Assembly (NCBI GenBank): GCA_030636125.1
Contig: DAOVXM010000163.1
Coordinates: 1 to 6,304 of the forward strand
Length of the DNA: 6,304 nucleotides
Origin: Chloroflexota bacterium
GTDB lineage: Bacteria; Chloroflexota; Anaerolineae; Anaerolineales; UBA4823
Direction of reading: 5' to 3'
Below the pieces are notes generated by a model, which saw nothing but the letters and a program-made list of their open reading frames with translations, searched no databases and was not told where the DNA came from. Each line of letters begins with the position of its first letter. The stretch's first letter is position 1. The translations under genes and the position numbers were made by a program. Positions 1-6,055 of this stretch are shown here, one piece after another.

Positions 1-179
1 AGCAACTCCTGCTCGTTAATCACACGGGGTTGCTCAACAACGCGAACCAGGAGGATGATATCATCCTTATAGCGTACGACTCCAGGATTGAAAACACCGA
101 CGACTTCGAAATCTGGGCATAACGGAGCCAAATCAGCAGGATGAAGGAGAAGTCTTTCATCTAAGACTGTGACGCTCAT
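1..179 (-). CDS. GH130 family beta-mannoside phosphorylase/glycosidase, N-terminal part (runs off the left edge)
   Basis: Only the first 59 codons are in the window; the 3' part lies beyond position 1. Read on the minus strand, the protein starts MSVTVLDERLLLHP and contains FEVVGVFNPGVVRYKDD followed by IILLVRVVEQPRV. An FNPG stretch, then a hydrophobic strand ending in LxRV, is the first blade of the GH130 five-bladed propeller. Family members are inverting phosphorylases of beta-mannosides (giving alpha-mannose 1-phosphate) or, in some subfamilies, beta-mannosidases. The catalytic Asp and the phosphate-binding residues are outside the window, so the two cannot be told apart. The ATG at 177-179 overlaps the stop of the GH13 gene in an ATGA arrangement, and no good Shine-Dalgarno site is seen upstream, so translation is probably coupled to that gene. 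No signal peptide is visible, so the enzyme is probably cytoplasmic. The family call rests on a short N-terminal segment. Confidence 0.72.
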   Translation of the reverse strand, partial: MSVTVLDERLLLHPADLAPLCPDFEVVGVFNPGVVRYKDDIILLVRVVEQPRVINEQEL

Positions 180-1810
180 GAGCGTATTTCAACTATGATG
201 CCTTCATTGGGGCGCAAGAACAATTCCGATAAAGAGACGCTTTCTTCGCGATCCAGATAAGTAGAGAGAACAACATCAGATCGACACTTCTCAGAGAACG
301 AGAGGGTGCAAGATCTTTCTGAGAAATTCAGGGCGATAAGGATTCGCCCAGTTGGATGTTCGCGAAAATATGCAAAACAAGTCTCCTCTCCAGAATCCAC
401 AACCCTAAAGCTGCCACCTTGAAGAACACGTGAAGATCGTCGATACCATATTAGTCGTCGATAGAGATTCAAAAGTGATTCCGAATCATCATTTTGAACA
501 GTAACATTTCGAATTGTAAAATCCGGAGAAACAGGTAGCCATGGCCCTTTGGCTGAGAAACCAGCGTAAGTTGTGTTGTCCCACTGCATGGGCGTGCGAC
601 TTACGTCACGGTTACGTTCAGGCCCGAAGCGACGACCCTGAGGGTCTTGAATTTTCTCCTGGGAGATATCGCCGTTAACCATCCCTATCTGATCACCGTA
701 ATACAAGGTTGGCGTCCCGCGTAGGGTAAGCAGTAACATGGCAGCCACACGCGCTTGAGCCTCTCCGATACGTGAAGCCAACCGCGGGGCATCGTGACTA
801 CCCAAAAAATAATTTGGCCAGGCAAACGGAGGCAGTGCCGCCTCTAACTCAACAATAGACTGCCGGATTGTCGGTGCTTCCCAAGGCTGTCCCATCAAAC
901 GGAAATTGAGAGGCAGATGAAGCCCATCATCATTCTCTCCATAATACCTGATCCAACGCGCCAAGGGATACCACACCTCGCCAATCGCACAGCGGTCGCC
1001 ATACTGATCGAGTAGAAGTCGAAAATCACGCAATATTTCGTGAACTTCATCCTGGTCACCAGTGTAAAGTTGCAACTGGCGATGATATATGTCATCAGGA
1101 GGCAAAGTTGGGTCCACGTCTGGATTCGGTGGGTTATCGCGCAATTGTTCATCCTTAAGAATCATGCCAACCACATCCATACGGAAACCATCTACACCGC
1201 GATCGAGCCAAAAGTGCAGGACATCTATCATTGCCCGGCGCACTTCGGGCTCGCGCCAATTTAGCTCGGGCTGTTCTTTCACGAATTGGTGTAAATAATA
1301 TTGACCGGTGACTTCATCCCAAGTCCAGGCCGGTCCACCAAAGACGCTTCCCCAGTTATTAGGCAGAGACCCATCAGGTTTGGCATCCCGCCAGATATAC
1401 CAATTCCGCTTAGGATTGTCGCGACTACTACGAGATTCTATAAACCAGGGATGTTGGTCCGAGGTGTGGTTAGGGACATAATCAATGATTACCTTTATCC
1501 CACGCCGGTGAGCTTCGTCCACCAACCGGTCAAAAGTCGCCAGATCACCAAATAGGGGATCGACATCATTATAATTGGCGACATCATAGCCAAAATCTGC
1601 CATCGGCGAGGGGTAGAACGGGCTGATCCAAATCGCGTCGATCCCCAAAGAACCTTCAGTGCCATCGTTTAAATAATCTAACTTTTCGATAATGCCCTGT
1701 AAATCACCAACACCATTACCCGTTGTGTCTTTGAAGCTGCGCGGATAGATCTGATATACAACACCACGCTGCCACCACTTCAGGACTTTAGAATTTGACA
1801 TATCATTCAC
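176..1810 (-). CDS. GH13 alpha-glucosidase (oligo-1,6-glucosidase-like)
   Basis: This is a 544-residue retaining alpha-glucosidase of the GH13 oligo-1,6-glucosidase group, complete and of normal family length. Visible landmarks: the N-terminal WWQRGVVYQIYPRSF; a calcium-loop-like DTTGNGVGD (28-36); region I DYVPNHT (110-116); QPELNW (180-185); region II GFRMDVV with nucleophile D212; region III IGEVW with acid/base E278; region IV GSHDAPR with transition-state stabiliser D340; GTPTLYYGDQIGM (365-377); and SRTPMQWD (404-411). A beta-sandwich C domain fills about 470-544. Val213 after the nucleophile is the residue linked in this family with alpha-1,6 preference, so isomalto-oligosaccharides are possible substrates (inference). 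Region IV has Ser where Asn is usual (NHD), which should be tolerated. No signal peptide is seen, so it is cytoplasmic. The GTG start at 1808-1810 is preferred over the ATG at 1799-1801 because AGGGA (1820-1824) lies 9 nt upstream of it. The exact substrate is unknown; trehalose-6-phosphate hydrolase is an alternative. Confidence 0.93.
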   Translation of the reverse strand: MNDMSNSKVLKWWQRGVVYQIYPRSFKDTTGNGVGDLQGIIEKLDYLNDGTEGSLGIDAIWISPFYPSPMADFGYDVANYNDVDPLFGDLATFDRLVDEAHRRGIKVIIDYVPNHTSDQHPWFIESRSSRDNPKRNWYIWRDAKPDGSLPNNWGSVFGGPAWTWDEVTGQYYLHQFVKEQPELNWREPEVRRAMIDVLHFWLDRGVDGFRMDVVGMILKDEQLRDNPPNPDVDPTLPPDDIYHRQLQLYTGDQDEVHEILRDFRLLLDQYGDRCAIGEVWYPLARWIRYYGENDDGLHLPLNFRLMGQPWEAPTIRQSIVELEAALPPFAWPNYFLGSHDAPRLASRIGEAQARVAAMLLLTLRGTPTLYYGDQIGMVNGDISQEKIQDPQGRRFGPERNRDVSRTPMQWDNTTYAGFSAKGPWLPVSPDFTIRNVTVQNDDSESLLNLYRRLIWYRRSSRVLQGGSFRVVDSGEETCFAYFREHPTGRILIALNFSERSCTLSFSEKCRSDVVLSTYLDREESVSLSELFLRPNEGIIVEIRS

Positions 1811-1818
1811 TTTTTATC

Positions 1819-1824
1819 ATCCCT
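1819..1824 (-). promoter_or_regulatory. Shine-Dalgarno site fixing the GTG start of the GH13 gene
   Basis: On the minus strand the sequence reads AGGGATGATAAAAAGTG. AGGGA sits 9 nt before the GTG at 1808-1810 and about 18 nt before the next in-frame ATG at 1799-1801, so the GTG is the better-placed start. The difference between the two proteins is only three residues. Confidence 0.6.
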
Positions 1825-1848
1825 ATATAGATCAATTGCTCGCGCAGG

Positions 1849-1873
1849 TATCGTAACGAAGGTCGAAACGATA
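1849..1873. repeat. Short inverted repeat upstream of the GH13 gene
   Basis: TATCGT at 1849-1854 is matched by ACGATA at 1868-1873 across a 13-base spacer. It overlaps a TATTAT hexamer (minus strand, 1871-1876), so it could be an operator or a small hairpin in the leader of the GH13 gene. Six-base arms are short enough to arise by chance in an AT-rich gap, and the repeat does not resemble the CG-centred sites near 5378. Confidence 0.2.
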
Positions 1874-1905
1874 ATAAAGTTGTTGAGAACTTTTCAGACT
1901 GTATA

Positions 1906-2112
1906 TCATCGCAGTTGGTAAGTACCACCGCCTTCAGCGTGGAAGCAAAGCCCAATCCCACAAGCCTGTGTGGCTACAGGGTTCCCATCGCCATCTAACA
2001 CACCACTCAAACCAACCACTACCACCGGTGTATAACGCCCGGGCGCTCCGGCAAACACGATTGTGTCACCGTCCACTCCGACCAAAGGGTAACCACTGTA
2101 AACGAGGGCTGA
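1906..2112 (-). pseudogene. In-frame 68-codon open stretch after the GH65 stop (possible gene fragment)
   Basis: Reading on past the TGA of the GH65 gene (2113-2115) in the same frame gives 68 sense codons and then TGA at 1906-1908. The translation contains YPLVGVDGDTIVFAGAPG and later VVVVGLSGVLDGDGNPVA, ending HAEGGGTYQLR. It is rich in Gly, Val and Asp, like a beta-rich extracellular or repeat domain, and contains two Cys. It begins directly after the stop and has no ATG near its start; the nearest possible starts are a TTG and a GTG 10 and 13 codons in, without a clear ribosome binding site. GC is about 57% here against about 40% in the rest of the gap. I do not recognise the family. It may be the tail of a gene whose 5' part was lost, a readthrough extension of GH65, or chance: an open frame of this length is uncommon but not rare. 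Confidence 0.35.
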
Positions 2113-4926
2113 TCACCTGCTCTTCTCGGAACGAATATCGAACTCGTGGTCTCGTCCGTGAACGATGATTTTAAAGGCTAGACGTTTCCAATGTGCCGGC
2201 AGGTTAGGATTTATCTTCGGGACATCATCATCCGTTAATCGCAATCCGGCAAATCCAAATACGATTGCCTGCCAAAGCCCACCTGCTGAGGCTGCATGGA
2301 TACCATCGTCTGCATTCCCACGCACATCGCACAAGTCTGCACGCGCCGCTCGTTTAAAATGCTCATAGGCCAGTTCAGGCTGCCCTAATTCACTGGCAGT
2401 CCAGGCATGCACCGCGGGACTAAGCGATGATCCATAGCTATGATCGGTGCGTGGATTGTAATAATCCCAATTCGTCTGCCAGGTTTTGTGATCATAGTGC
2501 TCGCGAAACAAGCACAGCAGCATAAGGACATCGGCTTGTTTCAACACCTGATGCTGGTTGGCGCCTTCAATGCCCAACAATTCTTGCATGGATTTCGTAC
2601 GTCCATCATATGCGGGCCAATCCACTTCTTTCAATTGGAAGAAGCCCTCAAACTGCTCGATCAGGCCGATTTCAGGATCTTGGAGAATAATCAAACCGTC
2701 AATTATTCTGCGCCAGCGTGTCAGTCTCGCTGGTGTCAGATCAAGCTGTTTCTCGAGTTTACTTGCACTCTCAGGGGCACGATCACCCAACCAACCCAGT
2801 GCCTCTAGCGCAGTTTCCAAATGCCACTGTACCAAACGGTTTGTGAAAGCGTTATTATCCACATGATCGTGATATTCGTCGGGGCCGATTACATCACGAA
2901 TTGAAAACTCGTTTCCTTCCTGCTCAGCGCGCTCTCCCCAAAACACTGCGGTTTCCACTAGGATCGGAACTCCCACATCTCTCCAAAAATCGTCGTCACC
3001 GGTCACCTGCCAATACTGATGCATCGCATAAACAACGTCTGCACTAATGTGAATTTGGATGTCGCCAGTCCAAATGCGAATAAGATTCGTTTTGTCGTCG
3101 ATATCGGGCACCCAGGTTGGTGTGACCTCCTCACCGGTCTCGGCAGATTCCCAGGCATATTGCGCCCCAGAGAAACCGTTTGCGGCCGCTTTCTGGCGCG
3201 CACCGGGTAGGGTAAACCAGCGGTACATCAGCAAGTTACGAGCCAGCACCGGTTGGGTATAGGTAAAAAAGGGTAATACGAAAATCTCGTTATCCCAAAA
3301 CACGTGCCCACGGTACCCAAAACCGCTGAGGGTTTTTGCCCCGATGCTTACACGCTCATCTTTGCTTGGAGCAGCGATACGCAATTGATAAAGTGCGTGC
3401 CGTATGGCTACCTGAGACTCATCATCACCCTCAATCACCACATCGCTAACTTTCCAGAAATTTTTCCAGGTTTTATCATTTGCTGTGCGCGCGGCCTGGT
3501 AACCGGCGTTCGCGGTTTCCTCTATCTTGATCAAAGCAGCATTCATAGGGTCATCGCTGTCGCGAGAGGTATAGATAGTCACAAACTTATTTATGGTCAA
3601 TAATTGTCCGCTATCTAAATGGGCGCTGATTTTGATGCCCGGACAACCAGGGCAATCGTGCCCGGCTCGCTCCACCCGAGCACCTTGGACCGCAACGCGA
3701 GTGCTCATCGCCAGCATTTTATCCGTATGGCGAGTTTTAACCAGTAAATCAGCCTGGTTTGCATCGCTGTGTTGTGATAACGTACGTAAATGGGCTAATC
3801 CATCGTTATCAACATGGCTGTCTAGCATAGCTCGAACTTCGACAAAGACAGGGCGATCAAGCGGTATGATACGAGCGCGCAAAACCATCACATGGGGATC
3901 TGCCAAACTGGGCACTCGCTCAAACTGCAAGTCAATCTCCGGACCATCCTTTGTGGACGACCAACGCAAGCGCCGATGAAGTACCCCGGTTCGCAAGTCG
4001 AGGTACCGGGCGTATTCGATAATATCGCCTTTATCCATGCTAAAACGTTGACCATCAATCCAAATATCTAACGCCGTCCAGTTTGGAGCATTTGCCAGCT
4101 CAGTAAATATTATGGGTGCCTCATCCCAGAAACCATGTACTAGAGTAGCCTGTCTATCCTGCGGGTATCGTTCTTCAAACGTGCCCCTTGTACCCAGGTA
4201 ACCATTACCCTGGTTTAATATCGTTTCGTGATGATGTTGCCGTGCAGGCTCAAATACAGGCTCACTTACCCGCCAAGTTACCCCGCGAGTTAAATCAGCT
4301 AGGGTTGAATTTTCCAGGCTAGGCAAAACCAGGTCGGCATTCCCAACCCGTTCAGGTGGTCCTAATCCGACCGTAACCATGCCCGCAGCTTGGGCTGCTT
4401 CAATCCCTGAAGCGGCGTCTTCGACAACCAGGCACCGGGTTGGGGGAATACCAAGCAGGCGCGCAGTGTGTAAAAATAAATCGGGGGCGGGCTTCTGCCG
4501 GTTGACACTACTCCCATCGCAGAGGACATCGATCCTATCACGAATGCCCAGACGGTCTACAACCGTTAACGCATTTCGACTCGCCGAAGCAATCCCAATT
4601 TTTACACCACCCAGGGCTAACTCCGCCAATAGCTCCATTACACCGGGAGACAGGTCCTTTGGTGAGACCACTTTCAGCATTTCTCGGTAATATCCATTTT
4701 TTCGGGCCATCATCTCTTCGGCTTGAGCCGAGCTCACTTGGCGACCGGCGAGAAGGAGCTCGAGAGACTTTTTCCGTGAGACACCACGCAGCTTCTCGTT
4801 GTTTACCCGCGTGAAGGGAATACCCTCTTCGTCTGCCAGGCGTTTCCATGCCCGGAAATGGTATTCGGCGGTGTCAGTGATGACACCATCCAAATCAAAG
4901 ATCACGGCGTCTATATAAGAGTGCAA
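2113..4926 (-). CDS. Beta-phosphoglucomutase (HAD) - GH65 glycoside phosphorylase fusion protein
   Basis: This is a single 937-residue polypeptide with two enzymes. Residues 1 to about 215 are a HAD beta-phosphoglucomutase-like domain: VIFDLDGVITD with nucleophile D11 and acid/base D13, then GIASASRN (111-118), K145 in RQKPAPD, and the metal-binding VVEDAASGIEAA (E169, D170). Residues from about 220 to 937 are an inverting GH65 phosphorylase. They show NQGNGYLGTRG (238-248), GHVFWDNEIFVLPFF (540-554), general acid E684 in GPDEYHDH, KQADVL (796-801) and a phosphate-binding GSSLSP loop (832-837). GH65 phosphorylases split alpha-glucosides with phosphate to beta-glucose 1-phosphate, which the mutase domain would convert to glucose 6-phosphate. 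The retained Ser-Ser loop argues for a phosphorylase over the GH65 hydrolases. The substrate (kojibiose, nigerose, maltose, trehalose or glucosylglycerol type) cannot be fixed from sequence. No signal peptide is seen. The TTG start at 4924-4926 is supported by AGGGA six bases upstream. Confidence 0.93.
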   Translation of the reverse strand: MHSYIDAVIFDLDGVITDTAEYHFRAWKRLADEEGIPFTRVNNEKLRGVSRKKSLELLLAGRQVSSAQAEEMMARKNGYYREMLKVVSPKDLSPGVMELLAELALGGVKIGIASASRNALTVVDRLGIRDRIDVLCDGSSVNRQKPAPDLFLHTARLLGIPPTRCLVVEDAASGIEAAQAAGMVTVGLGPPERVGNADLVLPSLENSTLADLTRGVTWRVSEPVFEPARQHHHETILNQGNGYLGTRGTFEERYPQDRQATLVHGFWDEAPIIFTELANAPNWTALDIWIDGQRFSMDKGDIIEYARYLDLRTGVLHRRLRWSSTKDGPEIDLQFERVPSLADPHVMVLRARIIPLDRPVFVEVRAMLDSHVDNDGLAHLRTLSQHSDANQADLLVKTRHTDKMLAMSTRVAVQGARVERAGHDCPGCPGIKISAHLDSGQLLTINKFVTIYTSRDSDDPMNAALIKIEETANAGYQAARTANDKTWKNFWKVSDVVIEGDDESQVAIRHALYQLRIAAPSKDERVSIGAKTLSGFGYRGHVFWDNEIFVLPFFTYTQPVLARNLLMYRWFTLPGARQKAAANGFSGAQYAWESAETGEEVTPTWVPDIDDKTNLIRIWTGDIQIHISADVVYAMHQYWQVTGDDDFWRDVGVPILVETAVFWGERAEQEGNEFSIRDVIGPDEYHDHVDNNAFTNRLVQWHLETALEALGWLGDRAPESASKLEKQLDLTPARLTRWRRIIDGLIILQDPEIGLIEQFEGFFQLKEVDWPAYDGRTKSMQELLGIEGANQHQVLKQADVLMLLCLFREHYDHKTWQTNWDYYNPRTDHSYGSSLSPAVHAWTASELGQPELAYEHFKRAARADLCDVRGNADDGIHAASAGGLWQAIVFGFAGLRLTDDDVPKINPNLPAHWKRLAFKIIVHGRDHEFDIRSEKSR

Positions 4927-4932
4927 TTTCAG

Positions 4933-4937
4933 TCCCT
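4933..4937 (-). promoter_or_regulatory. Shine-Dalgarno site fixing the TTG start of the GH65 fusion gene
   Basis: The minus strand reads CAGGGACTGAAATTGCAC. AGGGA at 4933-4937 is 6 nt from the TTG at 4924-4926. Starting there puts the FDLDG motif at residues 10-14, the normal place for a HAD phosphatase, and no nearby ATG in this frame would keep that motif. Confidence 0.65.
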
Positions 4938-4989
4938 GTCTCTCTGTTGTTATTTTCCTCGTATATGTTCCTTATTAGAAAAAATGACG

Positions 4990-5001
4990 GGGATTAATCC
5001 C
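4990..5001. repeat. 12-bp perfect palindrome GGGATTAATCCC
   Basis: A perfect 12-base palindrome lies in the 81-base gap between the lacI remnant and the GH65 fusion gene. On the minus strand it is followed, after a few bases, by CATTTTTT. The hairpin it could form has only a 4-bp stem with a TTAA loop, too weak for a convincing terminator. A binding site for a dimeric regulator, different from the CG-centred LacI-type sites at 5378, is the other possibility. Confidence 0.3.
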
Positions 5002-5007
5002 TCAGGT

Positions 5008-5353
5008 TTAAAAAGCGTTGTCACCCAACAATGCCGGCAGTCTCAAGTTTGCTATTGCGAGAATAAATCCAGGGGTGATGTCGGGACCGGCAAGAACGAG
5101 GGCATCCGCCCGTCTCTCCTGCAAGGCCGGGAGGGCAACCGGCCCTGCGGTGATGGACGATGAACAAGACAGTATTTGTACGGGATGTGCTCAGATTGCG
5201 GGCTGCCAGGTTTGGACGATACTGCAACTCCTTTGCCAGTCGCAGAACCTCTTGACGCATCGTAGGGCTCACGCCAGGTTTATCGTTTAAACCCCGCGAG
5301 ACCGTAGCAACCGAAACATCAAGCCTGTCAGCGATTTCTTGGAGCGCGGACAC
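5008..5353 (-). pseudogene. LacI-family transcriptional repressor, internally deleted and truncated
   Basis: The first 68 residues are a normal LacI N-terminus: a helix-turn-helix in LQEIADRLDVSVATVSRGLN (4-23), GVSPTMRQEVLRLAKEL, the hinge helix PNLAARNLST (47-56) with L54 in the position that wedges the operator, and the first core strand NTVLFIVHH. From about 5150 the frame becomes nonsense until a TGA at 5021-5023. Shifted to another frame, the DNA from about 5142 to 5008 reads LPALQERRADALVLAGPD, then ITPGFILAIANLRLPALLGDNAF and TAA. That is a recognisable later segment of the LacI sugar-binding core. Some 40-50 core codons between the two parts, and all of the core beyond, are absent; a normal member has about 335 residues. 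The gene starts with GTG at 5351-5353, with AAGGAG (5364-5369) 10 nt upstream. It can at most make a 110-residue protein with a DNA-binding head and no effector domain. Confidence 0.88.
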
Positions 5354-5377
5354 TGCAAAAAAGCTCCTTAAATTTTA

Positions 5378-5391
5378 CGTAAACGTTTACG
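5378..5391. promoter_or_regulatory. LacI-family operator CGTAAACGTTTACG
   Basis: This is a 14-bp perfect palindrome with a central CG, the form recognised by LacI-family dimers. It overlaps a second palindrome TTTACGTAAA (5374-5383). It covers the expected transcription start (about 5388) of the minus-strand promoter at 5395-5423, where bound repressor would block transcription of the lacI remnant and the sugar operon. It lies 24 bp upstream of the lacI start, as expected for an autoregulated repressor. Confidence 0.75.
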
Positions 5392-5394
5392 CTT

Positions 5395-5423
5395 AATTTA
5401 CGTAATTAATAACTTTTTGTCAA
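5395..5423 (-). promoter_or_regulatory. Sigma-70-type promoter for the lacI remnant and sugar operon
   Basis: On the minus strand, TTGACA (5418-5423) is a perfect -35 box. It is followed by a 17-base spacer and TAAATT (5395-5400), a 4-of-6 match to the -10 box. The expected start is near 5388, giving a leader of about 35 nt that carries the AAGGAG ribosome site at 5364-5369. No other promoter of this quality is seen ahead of the GH65 gene, so this one probably also drives the GH65, GH13 and GH130 genes. Confidence 0.7.
5398..5405. promoter_or_regulatory. Secondary operator half-site TTACGTAA
   Basis: This 8-bp palindrome with a central CG repeats the TTACGTAA core found in the main operator region (5375-5382). 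Its centre is 17 bp from that of the 14-bp operator. It overlaps the -10 box and the end of the spacer of the minus-strand promoter, so it could strengthen repression. It is short, in an AT-rich setting, and may be fortuitous. Confidence 0.4.
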
Positions 5424-5489
5424 TAACCAATTTCTGGTGCACCTTGTCTAAAGGGAGTCAACGAAATTAAACCAAACGAAGGATACCAT

Positions 5490-5518
5490 TTGTACCCGCG
5501 CCGCCATCAGGATATAAT
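5490..5518 (+). promoter_or_regulatory. Promoter of the MalT-like gene
   Basis: A perfect TATAAT (5513-5518) lies 17 bases after TTGTAC (5490-5495), a 3-of-6 match to TTGACA. The expected start, near 5525, is only about 6 nt before the ATG at 5531. A transcript from here would be almost leaderless and would lose most of the GGTGG ribosome site at 5522-5526. It points away from the sugar operon, making 5354-5530 a divergent intergenic region. Confidence 0.5.
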
Positions 5519-5530
5519 CAGGGTGGAAAG

Positions 5531-6055
5531 ATGACCACACCTATCCTCACCACCAAACTCTACCTCCCCCCACCCCGTCCAGACCTCGTCCCGCGTCCCC
5601 ATCTAGTTGAGAGATTGAGTCGGGGAGTTGACCGTAAACTTACGCTCATCTCAGCCCCAGCCGGATTTGGAAAAACCACCTTGCTGAGCACCTGGGTGCA
5701 GCAAGCTGAACCGCGTACGCGTGTCGCCTGGCTCTCGCTGGACGAGGGTGACCATGACCTGTCGCGCTTTCTGACTTATTTTATCGCTGCCTTACAAACT
5801 ATTGATAGCAATGTTGGGCAAGGAACATTGGTTGCCCTTCAATCTCCAGGTACAGTCAACGTTGAGATAATTCTGACCACCTTGCTCAATGAAATAACCG
5901 AATTCCCTGAAAATGTGGTTCTCATTCTCGACGATTACCACGTGATCGAATCCCGACCGATTGACAAAGCCCTCACCTTTCTACTCGACCATCTGCCACG
6001 ACAAATGCACCTGGTCATTGCCAGCCGGATTTGGCAAAACTACCCTCCTGAGTGA
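5531..6055 (+). pseudogene. MalT/LuxR-type ATP-dependent transcriptional regulator, 5' fragment
   Basis: The 174-codon frame begins like MalT-type STAND regulators, proteins of about 900 residues with an N-terminal NTPase, helical repeats and a C-terminal LuxR helix-turn-helix. Visible are TKLYLPPPRPDLVPRPHLVERL (split as 8-18 and 19-29), the Walker A loop APAGFGKTTLLS (42-53) with K48 and T49, VAWLSLDEGD (65-74), and the Walker B strand VVLILDDYHVIE (129-140) with D134 and D135. The family signal continues to HLVIASR (160-166), where the sensor arginine should be followed by a D-P-P-L type stretch. Instead it reads IWQNYPPE and stops at 6053-6055. The break coincides with the start of the second MalT-like piece at 6021. 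All downstream sensor and DNA-binding domains are missing, so no working regulator can be made. GGTGG at 5522-5526 is a plausible ribosome site for the ATG. Confidence 0.88.

Larger units (their letters stand above)
1811..2112. other. 302-base gap between the GH65 and GH13 genes
   Basis: This gap is unusually long for two same-strand genes that look like one operon. The half next to the GH65 gene (1906-2112) is GC-richer and holds an open frame, listed separately. The half next to the GH13 gene (1811-1905) is AT-rich. It holds the GH13 ribosome binding site, a TATTAT hexamer on the minus strand (1871-1876) that is one base from the consensus -10 but has no convincing -35 partner, and a 6-base inverted repeat (TATCGT 1849-1854 / ACGATA 1868-1873). 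No hairpin followed by a T-run is seen, so readthrough from the GH65 gene is possible. Confidence 0.6.

Noticed and set aside
176..1810. Trehalose synthase or amylosucrase instead of alpha-glucosidase
   Set aside because: The length, the WWQRGVVYQIYPRSF start and the SRTPMQWD motif fit the oligo-1,6-glucosidase group. The N-terminal pattern of trehalose synthases and the extra domains of amylosucrases are missing.
1968..2168. 66-codon plus-strand open frame across the end of the GH65 gene
   Set aside because: It overlaps the conserved GH65 C-terminus antisense, is rich in Arg and His, and resembles no family I recognise. The minus-strand frame through the same gap looks more protein-like.
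3593..3979. 128-codon plus-strand open frame inside the GH65 gene
   Set aside because: It is antisense to a well-supported GH65 coding sequence, has no recognisable domain and shows the odd composition of a shadow frame. The same holds for the frames at 2440-2808, 2558-2866, 3304-3603, 4379-4690 and the minus-strand 4538-4849.
4978..5001. Intrinsic terminator after the lacI remnant
   Set aside because: The stem is only 4 bp (GGGA/TCCC), and the T-run follows after several other bases, which is too weak to call.
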